This document shows positions 34,226-45,482 of a stretch of 64,000 nucleotides of DNA, piece after piece. This DNA comes from Polynucleobacter sp. MWH-HuK1. GTDB taxonomy: Bacteria > Pseudomonadota > Gammaproteobacteria > Burkholderiales > Burkholderiaceae. How positions within the stretch are numbered: the first letter of the stretch is position 1; each line of letters starts with the position of its first letter. The stretch lies in NCBI RefSeq assembly GCF_018881815.1, contig NZ_JACVPP010000001.1, positions 1,047,097 through 1,111,096 of the forward strand, written 5' to 3'. The notes beneath the pieces are model-generated. The model was not told where the DNA came from. It saw only the letters and a list, made by a program, of their open reading frames with translations, and did not search any database. The position numbers and the translations under genes are program-made.

Positions 34226-35881
34226 ATGGGTGAAAAACACATGGAATTCGAAATACCAGAACCCCTGGCCAATGCGCTACTTGGAATGATTAGTGAGGGT
34301 TCACCGCTCGCTAAGCGGCTGAGCGACCACGGCCTTTCCCAAGGTAAACGTGTGGTGCCTAGCCACCTTTTCGACGCCAGTTCACTGAACACACTCTACA
34401 GTCTGTGCCGCACGGCCAACGAGCGTGAGCTGATGTTCCAAATGTTGGCGCTGGATAATATCCACGCTGCGCCGGCTGCTCGAGGGATCCCCAGCTTGGA
34501 GCATCTCATCCCTGGTCTGATCGCCTGGCTTTCGCGTGACATGATCGATGGCTGGCTCTATAAGCTCGGCAAGGACGGTGTGTTGCTGCCTTGGCTAGTC
34601 CATTCTATGCGTTATGTCCAGCCTGTTGATGGTGCAGCTTACGTCATCATCGGCCTTCTTGCTAATACCTTGCAGTCTGCAGAACGGGGGCCGGTTGCCG
34701 ATCCCAGGTTAAGGCGCACGGGCATGACTTACAGCATCACCTTTTATGCCGAAGATATTCTGGATCGCACGATTCCCGAATTGATGACGGGTCATGGTTA
34801 TTTTAAGGAATGTGCGGAATTCAAAAATGAATACGAGACACACCTAAAGCGTTTCATGCAGATACAGCCGAAGTTTGGTGCGCAGTTTACTGTTTCTGGC
34901 TCAGTCTGGATGTCCAGCGAGGGGCCTCGTCCACAACTTGAATGTATACGGCTGCAGGCAGGCACAACGGCCCGCTGCGTCAATGACGAAGAGTTGTTGG
35001 AGCGTCACTTTGATACCACCGCCGATGCAGCCTTCTGGCGTGGAAGCGGTATTAGCGAAGGTTTTGAGCGGATTCCTCAACATTGTTATTTACACCTATT
35101 TCACTTGGATTACCACCACAACGTGTGGGCGCATGTGCAAAATGTTGAAGCATATCGTTACAAGCCAGAATTGCGTGACAAGCTGGTTCTGCCTCATGCT
35201 CATCGGGACCTGATTGATATCTTGACCGCTGATCGTAACTTCCTAATGGAGGATATTGTCGAGGGTAAGTCGGGCGGTACAACCATACTGTGCAAAGGTG
35301 CGCCTGGCTTAGGCAAGACGCTGACAGCAGAGGTTTATGCTGAGGTTGTCGAGAAACCACTATATCGCGTACATTCTGGTCAACTCGGCGTAACGGCAAG
35401 TTCAGTGGAGGCCAACCTTTCTAAAATCCTCCGGCGCGCGGCGCGCTGGGATTCGGTGCTGTTGCTTGACGAGGCCGACGTTTACATTCGTCGCCGTGAC
35501 AACGATCTACAGCACAACGCTATCGTGGCTGAGTTTTTGCGTACCCTCGAGTACTTCAACGGTTTGCTGTTCATGACCACCAACCGCGTAGCCGACATTG
35601 ATGACGCCGTCTTGTCGCGCTGCATCGCCATCATCCAGTTCGAGACGCCGACGCAAGTGCAGGCGAAGCAACTATGGAAATCGCTAGCGCAACAGTTCAA
35701 CACCGAACTGCCCGACGACCTAGTTGAGCGCTTGATAACAACCTACGCAGCTGCCAGCGGTCGCGATATCAAGGAGTTACTCAAGCTGACGCTCAAGTTT
35801 TGCAAGGGTAAGAATTTGTTGCTCAGCGAGGAAGCTTTTGCTCAATGCGCAGCATTTCGCAGCATCGGTAATCCCGTCTAA
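34226..35881 (+). CDS. AAA+ ATPase with unknown N-terminal region, horizontally acquired
   Basis: The protein has 551 residues (ATG 34241 is an alternative start). Residues 1-330 match no family I can name: a helical part to about 160, then a beta-rich part with a Trp/His-rich stretch (HCYLHLFHLDYHHNVWAHVQ). Residues 335-540 are an AAA+ module: Walker A GAPGLGKT at 358-365, Walker B LLDEAD at 413-418, sensor FMTTNR and Arg finger LSRC near 464. The GC content is visibly higher than that of neighbours and codon choice differs, so it was probably acquired. The hydrolase gene follows after 1 bp, suggesting a two-gene system. Confidence 0.75.
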   Translation: MGEKHMEFEIPEPLANALLGMISEGSPLAKRLSDHGLSQGKRVVPSHLFDASSLNTLYSLCRTANERELMFQMLALDNIHAAPAARGIPSLEHLIPGLIAWLSRDMIDGWLYKLGKDGVLLPWLVHSMRYVQPVDGAAYVIIGLLANTLQSAERGPVADPRLRRTGMTYSITFYAEDILDRTIPELMTGHGYFKECAEFKNEYETHLKRFMQIQPKFGAQFTVSGSVWMSSEGPRPQLECIRLQAGTTARCVNDEELLERHFDTTADAAFWRGSGISEGFERIPQHCYLHLFHLDYHHNVWAHVQNVEAYRYKPELRDKLVLPHAHRDLIDILTADRNFLMEDIVEGKSGGTTILCKGAPGLGKTLTAEVYAEVVEKPLYRVHSGQLGVTASSVEANLSKILRRAARWDSVLLLDEADVYIRRRDNDLQHNAIVAEFLRTLEYFNGLLFMTTNRVADIDDAVLSRCIAIIQFETPTQVQAKQLWKSLAQQFNTELPDDLVERLITTYAAASGRDIKELLKLTLKFCKGKNLLLSEEAFAQCAAFRSIGNPV

Positions 35882-35882
35882 G

Positions 35883-36599
35883 ATGGAGACGTTCGATGCA
35901 TCTTTCCTAGGGGATTCGCTACTGGGTCGGCTCAGTTTTCGACCCGGCGCTGTACCTGATAAGCAAGCCTTGCCCGCTGGTCGTCACAACCTCGGCATTG
36001 CTAGCGAGCGTGATGCTGTATTGATCGTGCCGGAGGGCCTACAGCCTGGAGTTCCAGTTCCTCTGCTCGTGATGTTTCATGGGGCTGGAGGAAGCGCCGA
36101 TAAGGTGCTGCCATTTGTGATCGATCATGCGCATCAGCATGGCTTTTTACTTTTGCTCCCTCAGTCTCTGTTTCCAACTTGGGACATAGTCGTAGGTGGT
36201 AACGGCCCAGACCTAGAGCGGCTGGACAAAGCGCTGCACGAAGTGGCATCACGCTTTTTGATCAATCCATCCCACTTAGGATTTGCTGGGTTTTCAGACG
36301 GAGGAAGTTATGCCTTGTCAGTAGGCGTTACCAATGGTGACATCGTTAGTCATGTGATTGTGTTTTCCGCAGGCTTTATGTCAGTCCTTCAGCAAAATGG
36401 TGCGCCTCGTATTTTCATTGCTCACGGGTTGGAAGACGAGCAGCTGCCAATTGAAACTAGTGCGCGTCCTCACGTAACCAAACTTAAGGTCGCAGGATAT
36501 GACGTAACCTCAGTGGAATTCAGGGGTCCCCACCACATCGAGCCGGCAGTGGTTGCATTGGCAATTGATTTCTTCCTGGAGCCGACGGCGCAGCCCTAA
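35883..36599 (+). CDS. Alpha/beta hydrolase (phospholipase/carboxylesterase or PHB-depolymerase-like)
   Basis: The protein has 238 residues from ATG 35883, one base after the ATPase stop, so probably translationally coupled. Landmarks: PVPLLVMFHGAGGSADKVL (oxyanion), LGFAGFSDGGSYALSVG (nucleophile Ser in GFSDG), IFIAHGLEDEQLPIE (acid) and the His pair in FRGPHHIEPAV. It has no signal peptide, so it is cytosolic. Its GC-rich composition matches the ATPase and differs from the rest of the window. The substrate is unknown; the pairing with an AAA+ protein is its most informative feature. Confidence 0.75.
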   Translation: METFDASFLGDSLLGRLSFRPGAVPDKQALPAGRHNLGIASERDAVLIVPEGLQPGVPVPLLVMFHGAGGSADKVLPFVIDHAHQHGFLLLLPQSLFPTWDIVVGGNGPDLERLDKALHEVASRFLINPSHLGFAGFSDGGSYALSVGVTNGDIVSHVIVFSAGFMSVLQQNGAPRIFIAHGLEDEQLPIETSARPHVTKLKVAGYDVTSVEFRGPHHIEPAVVALAIDFFLEPTAQP

Positions 36600-36640
36600 C
36601 AAGCCACACTTAGTACACAGAAATTCTCGCGGAATTAGTT

Positions 36641-36672
36641 GAGATTCGAGCTCGTTACAAATGGATTAAAAG
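36641..36672 (-). repeat. Decayed tRNA-Lys-like scar
   Basis: GAGATTCGA-CTCG-...-GGATTAAAAG matches the T-arm to anticodon region of tRNA-Lys with about five changes in 32, in the same orientation as the intact gene. It lies 42 bp after the hydrolase, closing the GC-rich pair opposite the scar at 33878. Confidence 0.55.
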
Positions 36673-36730
36673 AAGTCGTGGGTCTTCGTTTACCTATATT
36701 TCTATTAACTTAGCTGGCGGTAAAAACTGG

Positions 36731-36752
36731 TGTGCGATTGACTGTGCGATTG
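36731..36752 (+). repeat. Short tandem repeat
   Basis: TGTGCGATTG occurs twice, 12 bp apart, in a 287-bp gene-free stretch (36600-36886) that otherwise holds only the tRNA-like scar. Confidence 0.5.
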
Positions 36753-36886
36753 CTTTTTGGTGCAAAGTTCGAATCTGTGGGTCGGATTTCGAGCTTTTGA
36801 GCGTTACTTAAGTAACGGTAGGGAACTTTGAGATTAATTAGTTAATAGCCCTAGATTTTGCTTTATATTTATTGGTTCGAGGCTCC

Positions 36887-37105
36887 CTAACTCTCCAATA
36901 GAACGAATTCACCGAGGCTGAGTTTTTCTCTGAATTGGGAAAATGAAAATTTAGCCTTACATTTTCCTGAGCTAAGTATTTCAATTTTCCCCTCGGGCGT
37001 TAAGTTGGCTTGATACTCTCCGGCCGGAAATAGCGTTTCAGCAAGATTGTCTCTTGCAGTGGATTGGGCATTCAGAATTAGCCCTTTTGTTAATACGATA
37101 CGCAT
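36887..37105 (-). CDS. Small protein, family shared with the gene at 47478
   Basis: The 72-residue protein opens MRIVLTKGLILNAQSTARDN and continues LFPAGEYQANLTPEGKIEIL, ending EKLSLGEFVLLES. The protein at 47478-47693 aligns throughout (T-[KN]-G-[IL], L-P/F-P, G-x-Y-x-A-N, G-x-[IL]-EIL, EK-[LM]-x-LG-[ED]-[FL]), so the two are divergent paralogues. The ribosome-binding site is weak. No known family is recognised. Confidence 0.55.
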   Translation of the reverse strand: MRIVLTKGLILNAQSTARDNLAETLFPAGEYQANLTPEGKIEILSSGKCKAKFSFSQFREKLSLGEFVLLES

Positions 37106-37352
37106 GTGCCATCATATTTTTCAAAAGCGCATGTCGCATTTTCATTTGCACTCTTTCATCACTCAGATGCACCAAGTTGGATCTCAATTTATCCACTTTA
37201 GACCAAGGTGCTTCTAGCCGGACAATTTAGCCTCAAAAAAGTTTGGGATCTTAAACGCACTTACTTAGTGCAGCTAACTTTTCATTGCTATGTAAAAAGT
37301 TCTTTGATTAAATAGTAGGTAATTTCTGCAATGCAGCAATAACTCTTGGTAG

Positions 37353-38604
<1,252 letters not shown>

Positions 38605-38616
38605 AATCAAAAATAT

Positions 38617-41226
38617 TTATAACTGAACACTGTAATCGCTTTTATGAATTAAATTAAAGTAACGCGCGCTGATTTCATCGGATACATGCCAAGCAGACTG
38701 AGATACAGCACTTAAACAGTTTGTTAAGTTCATAAAATTACCAAATGCATCAGTACAGGATAGGTTATACAGGTCGTATTCTTGGGGATTAGAAACGCTA
38801 CGAGTTAATTCATCTGGATTATTCCGCTGTGTTCCGGCTAGTTTTGATAGTCTAGCTCGCAGTGCCTTGGTAACCCATGCCAATGAACGGGGATTTTCAT
38901 CATCCAGAACTAGTAGACTTACAAGCGGCGCAATTTCGCGACTTTGTTGGTGCTGTGCTTGAAAAGTGATTGTACTGTCGAATAGATTCAGTAAGGCTGT
39001 ATAGCCGGAGCTATCGGTGTTGGGGTTGTATAGCAATCCCATTCGGATGGCGGAGTCTAAAACTGTTGTTAGAAATGACAAACGCTCTATATGACGACCG
39101 ATCGAGAGGAGTTGCCAACCATCGTCGCGCGTCATGCGGTCGGTTTGAGCTCCTGTTATGGCTGCAAGTGAGATGCTTGCTCGCTTTAAAGCATCAATCG
39201 CTAGCGTAGAAGAAAAGTCATTGTTGAAAATCGCTTTATGGCAATCCTGTTGAAACTCTTCAATGCAATGATTTATTGTGCTCCACTGTTCGATTGAAAG
39301 TCTTTCTCTAACAGTGGAGGCAGTACGTTTCATCGCATTGAGATTGAATCCTACGCTAGTGACATTTTCCGTCATACTTAGCGAGTTGATCAGTGTTCTT
39401 TCAAATACGCGGTGACGAGTATCTCCTTGACTGAAATTACTTGGCACTCCTTCTGGTACCAGGCCATATTGATTACAGAGATGCTCCAGCCATACCCATA
39501 AAGAGTGCGATGGCGTGTATTCGCTATTAATATTTTCTAAATATAGTTTGGCTAAACGAAGAATATTTTCACTTCTCTCCGTATATCGACCAAACCAATA
39601 GAGATTTTCAGCGGCGCGGCTTGTCACAATCCGCTTTCGCAAAATGTGATCTTTATTTGCCTCTTGATGTGGGTGTGTTTCCAGCAATGGTTCGGTAGTG
39701 TTGCCCTGGACCCATACGTCAGCACTACTGCCACCCCTTTGCATAGAAGCGATACCAGAATCATCGCTTGCAATTCGGGCCAATCCGCCCGGAAGAACTT
39801 GCCACCCCCCAGATTCATCACTAAGAGCAAATACTCGCAGCATGTATGAGCGTGGTTCTATCAACGATGGATCATTCACATTCAGGGCATTAAGCCAAGT
39901 TGGCATTTTTGCGAGAGGTATGTAAGTCTGAACAGTGTGTTCATCAGGTTGACGAGTAATTTTGCCAACCCATTCATCTAGGTGTGCTTGCGATAAATCA
40001 AGACCTAATGTGGACTCATAAGTCTGATGGCCATCACCATTGGGGTAGGTTGGCTTAATGGCGCTATTTCGTAAGTTTGGAATAGCAGAATCTAGAGCAG
40101 CTCTTTCGCCGCACCACCATGTGTCCATTGCGGGTAGCTGAATTTTTTCCCCTAGCAAGCGTTCGCTGATGCCGGGTAGAAAACCCAAAAGAGCGGGGGA
40201 TTCTAAAAACGCCGAGCCGGGCGCATTTGCCATAACGACGTTGCCTGCGCGAATAACCTGTAATAAACCAGGAACACCCAGTGTAGAGTCAGTGCGTAAC
40301 TCAAGTGGGTCCAAAAATTCATCATCTACTCGCTTGAGTAATATATCAACCGGCGCTAAGCCACGAACCGTTTTAAGGTACAGGCGTTGATCACGAACGG
40401 TGAGATCTCCGCCCTCTACTAGTGTTAAGCCAAGATAGCGGGCAAGATAGGCATGTTCAAAGTAAGTTTCGTTATACGGACCAGGCGTAAGCAATGCAAT
40501 GTGTGCGTTAGTACCAGCAGGACTCTCTTGCTTTAATGCATCAATTAAATCCCTGTAAGTACTAGCTAAAGGAGCAATATTCATTCGCTCATAGGCCTTG
40601 GGAAATTGCCTTGCGATGAGATTGCGGTTTTCTAGCAAATATCCCAGGCCTGATGGTGCTTGAGTTCGCTGAGAGAGTACTGACCATTTTCCTTCTGGTG
40701 TTCTAGCTAAATCAAAAGCGATAATATGTAAATGCTTACGGCTATCAAAATTTGCGCCGTACATAGAGCGCAAATAGCCCGGATGTCCATAAACTAATGC
40801 TGGTGGAACTAAGTTTTCTTTCAGTAAATTCTGTGGACCATATACATCTTTAATAATGCTTTCTAGTAGCTTGGCCCTTTGTAAAATTCCCGATTGAATT
40901 TCTTGCCAAGATTTGGGGGTAATGATCAGTGGAAAAAGGTCGACAGACCAAGGGCGTTGTGGACCAAATTCATCGGCGTATACGTTATAGGTAATGCCGT
41001 TATCACGAACTTGTCGATTCAGTTCTAGGGTGCGCTGATCTAAATCAGAAAGGCCTGATGGCCCAAGCTCTTGAAAAAATAATTGCCAATGGGGCAGCAG
41101 AGCATTTGAGTGCCCCCTTAATTCATCGTAGTGCCCCTCTCTTGCTTTAGGTGCTTGGCGGGCAATGTCCTCCACCAAGGAGGGGTCTGCCGAAAATTTC
41201 AATGAATTTATCTGAGAAGAGTCCAC
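38617..41226 (-). CDS. Circularly permuted ATP-grasp (type 2) fused to alpha-E domain
   Basis: The 869-residue protein starts at a GTG 11 bp after the upstream stop. Residues 1-480 are the circularly permuted ATP-grasp amidoligase domain (for example DEFGPQRPWSVDLFPLIITP, LARYLGLTLVEGGDLTVRDQ, PGLLQVIRAGNVVMANAPGS). Residues 530-869 are the alpha-E helical domain (NLYWFGRYTERSENILRLAK, LQLLSIGRHIERLSFLT type motifs). Elsewhere these are adjacent genes (COG2308 and COG2307); here they are fused. The ATP-grasp is predicted to form amide bonds for a small peptide. It acts with the flanking transglutaminases. Confidence 0.88.
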   Translation of the reverse strand: MDSSQINSLKFSADPSLVEDIARQAPKAREGHYDELRGHSNALLPHWQLFFQELGPSGLSDLDQRTLELNRQVRDNGITYNVYADEFGPQRPWSVDLFPLIITPKSWQEIQSGILQRAKLLESIIKDVYGPQNLLKENLVPPALVYGHPGYLRSMYGANFDSRKHLHIIAFDLARTPEGKWSVLSQRTQAPSGLGYLLENRNLIARQFPKAYERMNIAPLASTYRDLIDALKQESPAGTNAHIALLTPGPYNETYFEHAYLARYLGLTLVEGGDLTVRDQRLYLKTVRGLAPVDILLKRVDDEFLDPLELRTDSTLGVPGLLQVIRAGNVVMANAPGSAFLESPALLGFLPGISERLLGEKIQLPAMDTWWCGERAALDSAIPNLRNSAIKPTYPNGDGHQTYESTLGLDLSQAHLDEWVGKITRQPDEHTVQTYIPLAKMPTWLNALNVNDPSLIEPRSYMLRVFALSDESGGWQVLPGGLARIASDDSGIASMQRGGSSADVWVQGNTTEPLLETHPHQEANKDHILRKRIVTSRAAENLYWFGRYTERSENILRLAKLYLENINSEYTPSHSLWVWLEHLCNQYGLVPEGVPSNFSQGDTRHRVFERTLINSLSMTENVTSVGFNLNAMKRTASTVRERLSIEQWSTINHCIEEFQQDCHKAIFNNDFSSTLAIDALKRASISLAAITGAQTDRMTRDDGWQLLSIGRHIERLSFLTTVLDSAIRMGLLYNPNTDSSGYTALLNLFDSTITFQAQHQQSREIAPLVSLLVLDDENPRSLAWVTKALRARLSKLAGTQRNNPDELTRSVSNPQEYDLYNLSCTDAFGNFMNLTNCLSAVSQSAWHVSDEISARYFNLIHKSDYSVQL

Positions 41227-41237
41227 AGCCTATTGTC

Positions 41238-44200
41238 TCATCGACGCATATCTAGCGTAAATGGAAATTCTTTGCTTGCTGTCTGTTCAATATTTGCTTG
41301 GATCCCCTCGATCTTGCCCGGCGTGTGCCCCATACGGAAGAAACGAGCAAGTCGTCGGCTTTCTGCTTCATAGGCATTGACTGGAAAGGTGTCGTAGTTG
41401 CGTCCGCCTGGGTGGGCTACATGGTATTGGCAGCCACCAACAGAACGTTTCATCCATGTATCAACCATATCGAATACCAGGGGGGCGTGCACTCCAATGC
41501 TGGGATGCAGACTTGAGGGTGGATTCCATGCTTTATATCGAACGCCTGCGACATATTCTCCTGCAATTCCAGTTGGCTGAAGTGGCAATGGTTTACCGTT
41601 GCAAGTAATGGTGTATCGACTTTGATTAAGACCGGTTATGCGCACCTCGACGCGCTCAATAGAGGAGTCAACGTAACGTGCAGTGCCTCCAGCTACACTT
41701 TCCTCTCCCATCACGTGCCAGGGTTCAAGTCCATTACGCAAGGTAATCTCGGTTCCCATAGTTTGCACTTGGCCAATTAAAGGGAAGCGGAATTCCAGAT
41801 GTGGAGCAAACCATTCTGATTTGAAGTCATACCCATATTGCTGCATCTCCTCGATCACATCATCAAAGTCCATTTTGATAAAAGTTGGCAATAGACAGCG
41901 ATCATGTAACTCTGTTCCCCAGCGGGTTGCGGGAGCTAAGTAGGGTTCATTCCAAAATCTCGAGATTAGCGCCCGAATAAGTAGTTGTTGAATAATACTC
42001 ATTTGTGCATGCGGTGGCATCTCAAATGCGCGAAGTTCTAGTAAACCTAAACGCCCTGTTTGGCTATCTGGGGAATACATCTTATCAATGCAAAATTCAC
42101 TACGATGTGTATTGCCTGTGACATCAATCAAAATATTACGTAAGGTGCGATCAACCAACCAAGGTGGCATGCTAGTGCCATATTTCTTACGATTCTCGTG
42201 AATCTCTTTGAGTGCAATTTCTAGTTCATAAAGTTGATCGTTACGAGCTTCATCTACACGTGGCGCTTGGCTGGTGGGGCCGATGAACATGCCGCTGAAG
42301 AGGTAGCTTAAGCTAGGGTGGTTGTGCCAATACAAAATCAGACTAGCTAAAAGCTCTGGCCTACGTAAGAAAGGACTATCAACTGGGGTTGCTCCACCCA
42401 TTACAAAGTGATTGCCACCGCCTGTCCCAGTATGGCGTCCATCTGTCATAAATTTTTCCGCTGACAGGCGGGACTTAAAGGCGGCTTGATATAAAAACTC
42501 GGTATGTTGAACTAGTTCATCCCAGTTATGGGCTGGGTGAATATTGACTTCAATCACACCGGGATCAGGTGTAACTTGCAACAGCTTGAGTCTTGGATCT
42601 CGCGGAGGCGGGTAGCCCTCGATGACGATTTGGAAATTTAATTCTTGTGCGGTCGCTTCAACCGCCTCTAATAAATTAAGGTAATCCTCTAAGCGTGCGA
42701 GGGGCGGCATAAAAACGTAAAGTGCGCCATTTTTACCCCCATGCTTATTTTCTGCATCTGGACCATTAGCCCGCATTGGATCGCGAGTCTCAACACATAA
42801 AGCAGTGCGAGTAATCCAGGCAGCAGACTCTTGTTGTTGTGGGTAGCGAGTAGCTTTTGCTTGGCTCCAGATAGTTTTACCAATTCCCAAAGCTGAATCG
42901 GATGTATTTTTACTTAAGCTCGGCTGTTGCTGAATGACTTGTGCATTTTTTGGTAATGCTGTCCTAGGAGCAAAGGGATCTTGCTCGATCATGTATGGGT
43001 AATCGGCTTTACTGGTCCAAGGTAAGGAGTCAAGCGGTAGACGATAGCCCATCGGGGAGTCGCCAGGTAGGAGATATAGTCGATCCTCGCGATAGAACCA
43101 AGGGCCTGTACTCCAGCTAGTATCAAAGTAGTTTTGACCCTGATTTGCCTCAATAGGCAATACATAGCCAATCTCAGAATCGAGCTTTTGTGTAAATACA
43201 CGCTTTAAACGCGTGCGCTCCATCTCATCATCTAAATTTGATTGAAATGGGTCAACATTTACAGGAAGCTTGGATTCTCTCCACAAGTAATAAAAGATAT
43301 CTTCAAAAGCGGGCTCAATGAATTTATCAGCTAAGCCTAATTTATTGGAAAGTGTGTAGATAAATTTCTTTGCATCATTGTTGGTATATGTGATGGGATG
43401 GCGCTCATCTGCAAAGAGCTTGGGATTCTTCCATATGGGGTGACCATCAGCCCTCCAATAAATAGAGAGCGCCCAGCGTGGTAACTGCTCTCCTGGATAC
43501 CATTTGCCTTGACCAAAATGTAAGAATCCGCCATCGCCATATTCTTTGCGCAAGCGCTCTACTAAATCAGTTGCATAACCACGTTTTGTTGGACCCAATG
43601 CATCAACGTTCCATTCACGTTCATCACGACCATTCACAGAAACGAAAGTAGGCTCTCCACCCATGGTTAAGCGCACATCACTAGCTACCAGTTTTTGATC
43701 AACTTTGTGCCCTAATTCAACGATAGCCTGCCACTGATCTTCTGTATAAGGTTTGGTAACGCGTGGAGACTCATAGATTCGTGTCACATCCATAGAATGT
43801 TTAAATTCAACTTCGCATTTATCCACACCACCTTCTATAGGTGCTGCTCCCGAAGGCTCTGGAGTGCATGCAACAGGAATGTGACCTTCACCAGCAAATA
43901 AGCCTGATGTCGGGTCTAAGCCAATCCATCCAGCACCCGGCAAATAAACTTCGCACCATGCATGAAGATCAGTGAAATCTACTTCTGTTCCGCTTGGGCC
44001 GTCTAGGGCCTTTACATCAGGCTTTAACTGAATAAGGTAGCCCGATACAAAGCGCGCAGCTAAACCACTTAGACGCAACAAATTGACCATCAGCCATGCG
44101 GAATCACGACACGAACCACTGCGTAAATCTAATGTCTCATCCGGAGTTTGAACACCAGGTTCCATGCGAATGAGGTATTGAATATCTTGTTGAACCTTCT

Positions 44201-44645
44201 GATTGAGCTTTACTAAAAAATCAATCGTCCTCATTTCGTTGCGATCAATTGCTTTGAAATACCTATTTAGGGTTGCGTTTCGTATTTTCCCAAGATAAGG
44301 GCTTAATTCTTTTTTAAGCTCTGAGTTATAAGTAAATGGATAATTTTCAGCATCTGGCTCTAAGAAGAAGTCAAAAGGGTTGTATACCGCCATTTCGGTT
44401 ACTAGATCAACTGTAACTTTGAATTTTTTTGTTTTTTCAGGAAATACCAAACGTGCTTGGTAGTTTGCATAAGGATCCTGTTGCCAGTTAATAAAGTGAC
44501 CCTCAGGCTCAACCTTGAGTGAATAAGAAAGAATATGACTTCGGCAATGTGGTGCGGGCCGGAGTCGAACAATTTGCGGACCAAGTTCAACTAAGCGGTC
44601 ATAGTCATATTCTGTAACGTGATGAAGGGCGGCGTGGATAGACAT
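41238..44645 (-). CDS. Transglutaminase-like / DUF2126 protein
   Basis: The 1135-residue protein opens MSIHAALHHVTEYDYDRLVE. Residues 1-290 are a transglutaminase-like domain with Cys in LRSGSCRDSAWLMVNLLRLS, His in TDLHAWCEVYLPG and Asp in GLDPTSGLF. Residues 310-1110 are DUF2126, with conserved LTMGGEPTFVSV, GTGGGNHFVMGGATPVDSPF and LLELRAFEMPPHAQM. It is the first gene of the amidoligase operon. DUF2126 is related to glutamine-synthetase-like ligases, so it probably is a second peptide ligase. Its start is 175 bp from the divergent GST gene. Confidence 0.9.
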   Translation of the reverse strand: MSIHAALHHVTEYDYDRLVELGPQIVRLRPAPHCRSHILSYSLKVEPEGHFINWQQDPYANYQARLVFPEKTKKFKVTVDLVTEMAVYNPFDFFLEPDAENYPFTYNSELKKELSPYLGKIRNATLNRYFKAIDRNEMRTIDFLVKLNQKVQQDIQYLIRMEPGVQTPDETLDLRSGSCRDSAWLMVNLLRLSGLAARFVSGYLIQLKPDVKALDGPSGTEVDFTDLHAWCEVYLPGAGWIGLDPTSGLFAGEGHIPVACTPEPSGAAPIEGGVDKCEVEFKHSMDVTRIYESPRVTKPYTEDQWQAIVELGHKVDQKLVASDVRLTMGGEPTFVSVNGRDEREWNVDALGPTKRGYATDLVERLRKEYGDGGFLHFGQGKWYPGEQLPRWALSIYWRADGHPIWKNPKLFADERHPITYTNNDAKKFIYTLSNKLGLADKFIEPAFEDIFYYLWRESKLPVNVDPFQSNLDDEMERTRLKRVFTQKLDSEIGYVLPIEANQGQNYFDTSWSTGPWFYREDRLYLLPGDSPMGYRLPLDSLPWTSKADYPYMIEQDPFAPRTALPKNAQVIQQQPSLSKNTSDSALGIGKTIWSQAKATRYPQQQESAAWITRTALCVETRDPMRANGPDAENKHGGKNGALYVFMPPLARLEDYLNLLEAVEATAQELNFQIVIEGYPPPRDPRLKLLQVTPDPGVIEVNIHPAHNWDELVQHTEFLYQAAFKSRLSAEKFMTDGRHTGTGGGNHFVMGGATPVDSPFLRRPELLASLILYWHNHPSLSYLFSGMFIGPTSQAPRVDEARNDQLYELEIALKEIHENRKKYGTSMPPWLVDRTLRNILIDVTGNTHRSEFCIDKMYSPDSQTGRLGLLELRAFEMPPHAQMSIIQQLLIRALISRFWNEPYLAPATRWGTELHDRCLLPTFIKMDFDDVIEEMQQYGYDFKSEWFAPHLEFRFPLIGQVQTMGTEITLRNGLEPWHVMGEESVAGGTARYVDSSIERVEVRITGLNQSRYTITCNGKPLPLQPTGIAGEYVAGVRYKAWNPPSSLHPSIGVHAPLVFDMVDTWMKRSVGGCQYHVAHPGGRNYDTFPVNAYEAESRRLARFFRMGHTPGKIEGIQANIEQTASKEFPFTLDMRR

Positions 44646-44737
44646 GATTAAAAGTCTATAAGTTCACTAGAAGAGTGCATTTTGGGATCGCACTTCAATA
44701 GTGCGGCATCGAGTGGTATGCCCAAAAAAGGGAAAAA

Positions 44738-44784
44738 ACTGGTCAAAAACAGGGCATAGATTTGAATCTCGCAAATCTAGAGAG
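44738..44784 (-). repeat. Possible strongly decayed tRNA-like scar
   Basis: ACTGGT, then GGGCATAGATTTGAATCTCGC, resembles the tRNA-Lys minus-strand order GGGCGAGATTCGAACTCGCG. Too decayed to be certain; it divides the peptide-modification operon from the PHB operon. Confidence 0.3.
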
Positions 44785-44820
44785 GTTAAGTTGTAGTTGC
44801 ATTCTTTAAAGAAGGTAAAT

Positions 44821-45480
44821 ATGCCTAAGCAAACCACTCTAACGATTAGCAGCAAAAACTATTCTTCATGGTCTTTGCGTGGCTGGTTAATGCTCAAATT
44901 ATCTGGTTTGCCTTTTCAGGAAGTCGCAGTGCACCCTGATGATGTAGATAATCGAGCAGAGTTGCTACTTCTCTCTCCATCCATATTGGTCCCGCGTTTA
45001 GATCATGATAGATGTAGGGTATGGGACACCATGGCCATAGGAGAGTATCTTAATGAGCTAATGCCAAAAGCTCAGCTTCTTCCTAAGGATCCTAAAGCAA
45101 GAGCGCATTGTCGATCTATTTGTGGAGAGATGCATTCTGGATTTTCAGCAATGCGTGCATCCTTGCCGATGAATATCAAAGGAAAATTTGAGTCATTCAA
45201 AGTTTGGTCAAAGGCACAAATTGACATCAATCGTATTTTAGTAATTTGGCAAGATTGCCTCTCTACATATGGTGGCCTATATCTCTTTGGTGATAAGCCA
45301 ACCTTAGCTGACGCAATGTTTGCGCCAGTCGTTACAAGATTCCTGACTTATAACGTTGAAATTGATGATGCCAGTAAACGTTATTGCGATCGCATTATGG
45401 CAATGCCAGAAATGAAGGAATGGGTGATGGGCGCCCTTGAAGAACCCGATGATATCGAAGAGCTTGAAGTGGAGTTTTGA
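44821..45480 (+). CDS. Glutathione S-transferase family protein
   Basis: The protein has 219 residues from ATG 44821 with AAGGT upstream; a longer frame from 44797 is rejected. The thioredoxin-fold N-terminus is LTISSKNYSSWSLRGWLMLK, with Ser in the catalytic position, and PSILVPRLDHD carries the cis-Pro. The helical C-terminal domain has LFGDKPTLADAMFAPVVTRF with the conserved Asp. It would conjugate or isomerise glutathione substrates. It is the first gene of the GST-cupin-PHB operon and starts 3 bp before the cupin. Confidence 0.88.
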   Translation: MPKQTTLTISSKNYSSWSLRGWLMLKLSGLPFQEVAVHPDDVDNRAELLLLSPSILVPRLDHDRCRVWDTMAIGEYLNELMPKAQLLPKDPKARAHCRSICGEMHSGFSAMRASLPMNIKGKFESFKVWSKAQIDINRILVIWQDCLSTYGGLYLFGDKPTLADAMFAPVVTRFLTYNVEIDDASKRYCDRIMAMPEMKEWVMGALEEPDDIEELEVEF

Positions 45481-45482
45481 TC

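Noticed and set aside
36760..36790. Another tRNA-like piece (AGTTCGAATCTGTGGGTCGG) on the plus strand
   Set aside because: It matches only the T-loop and a few acceptor bases in the opposite orientation, too little to count as a scar.
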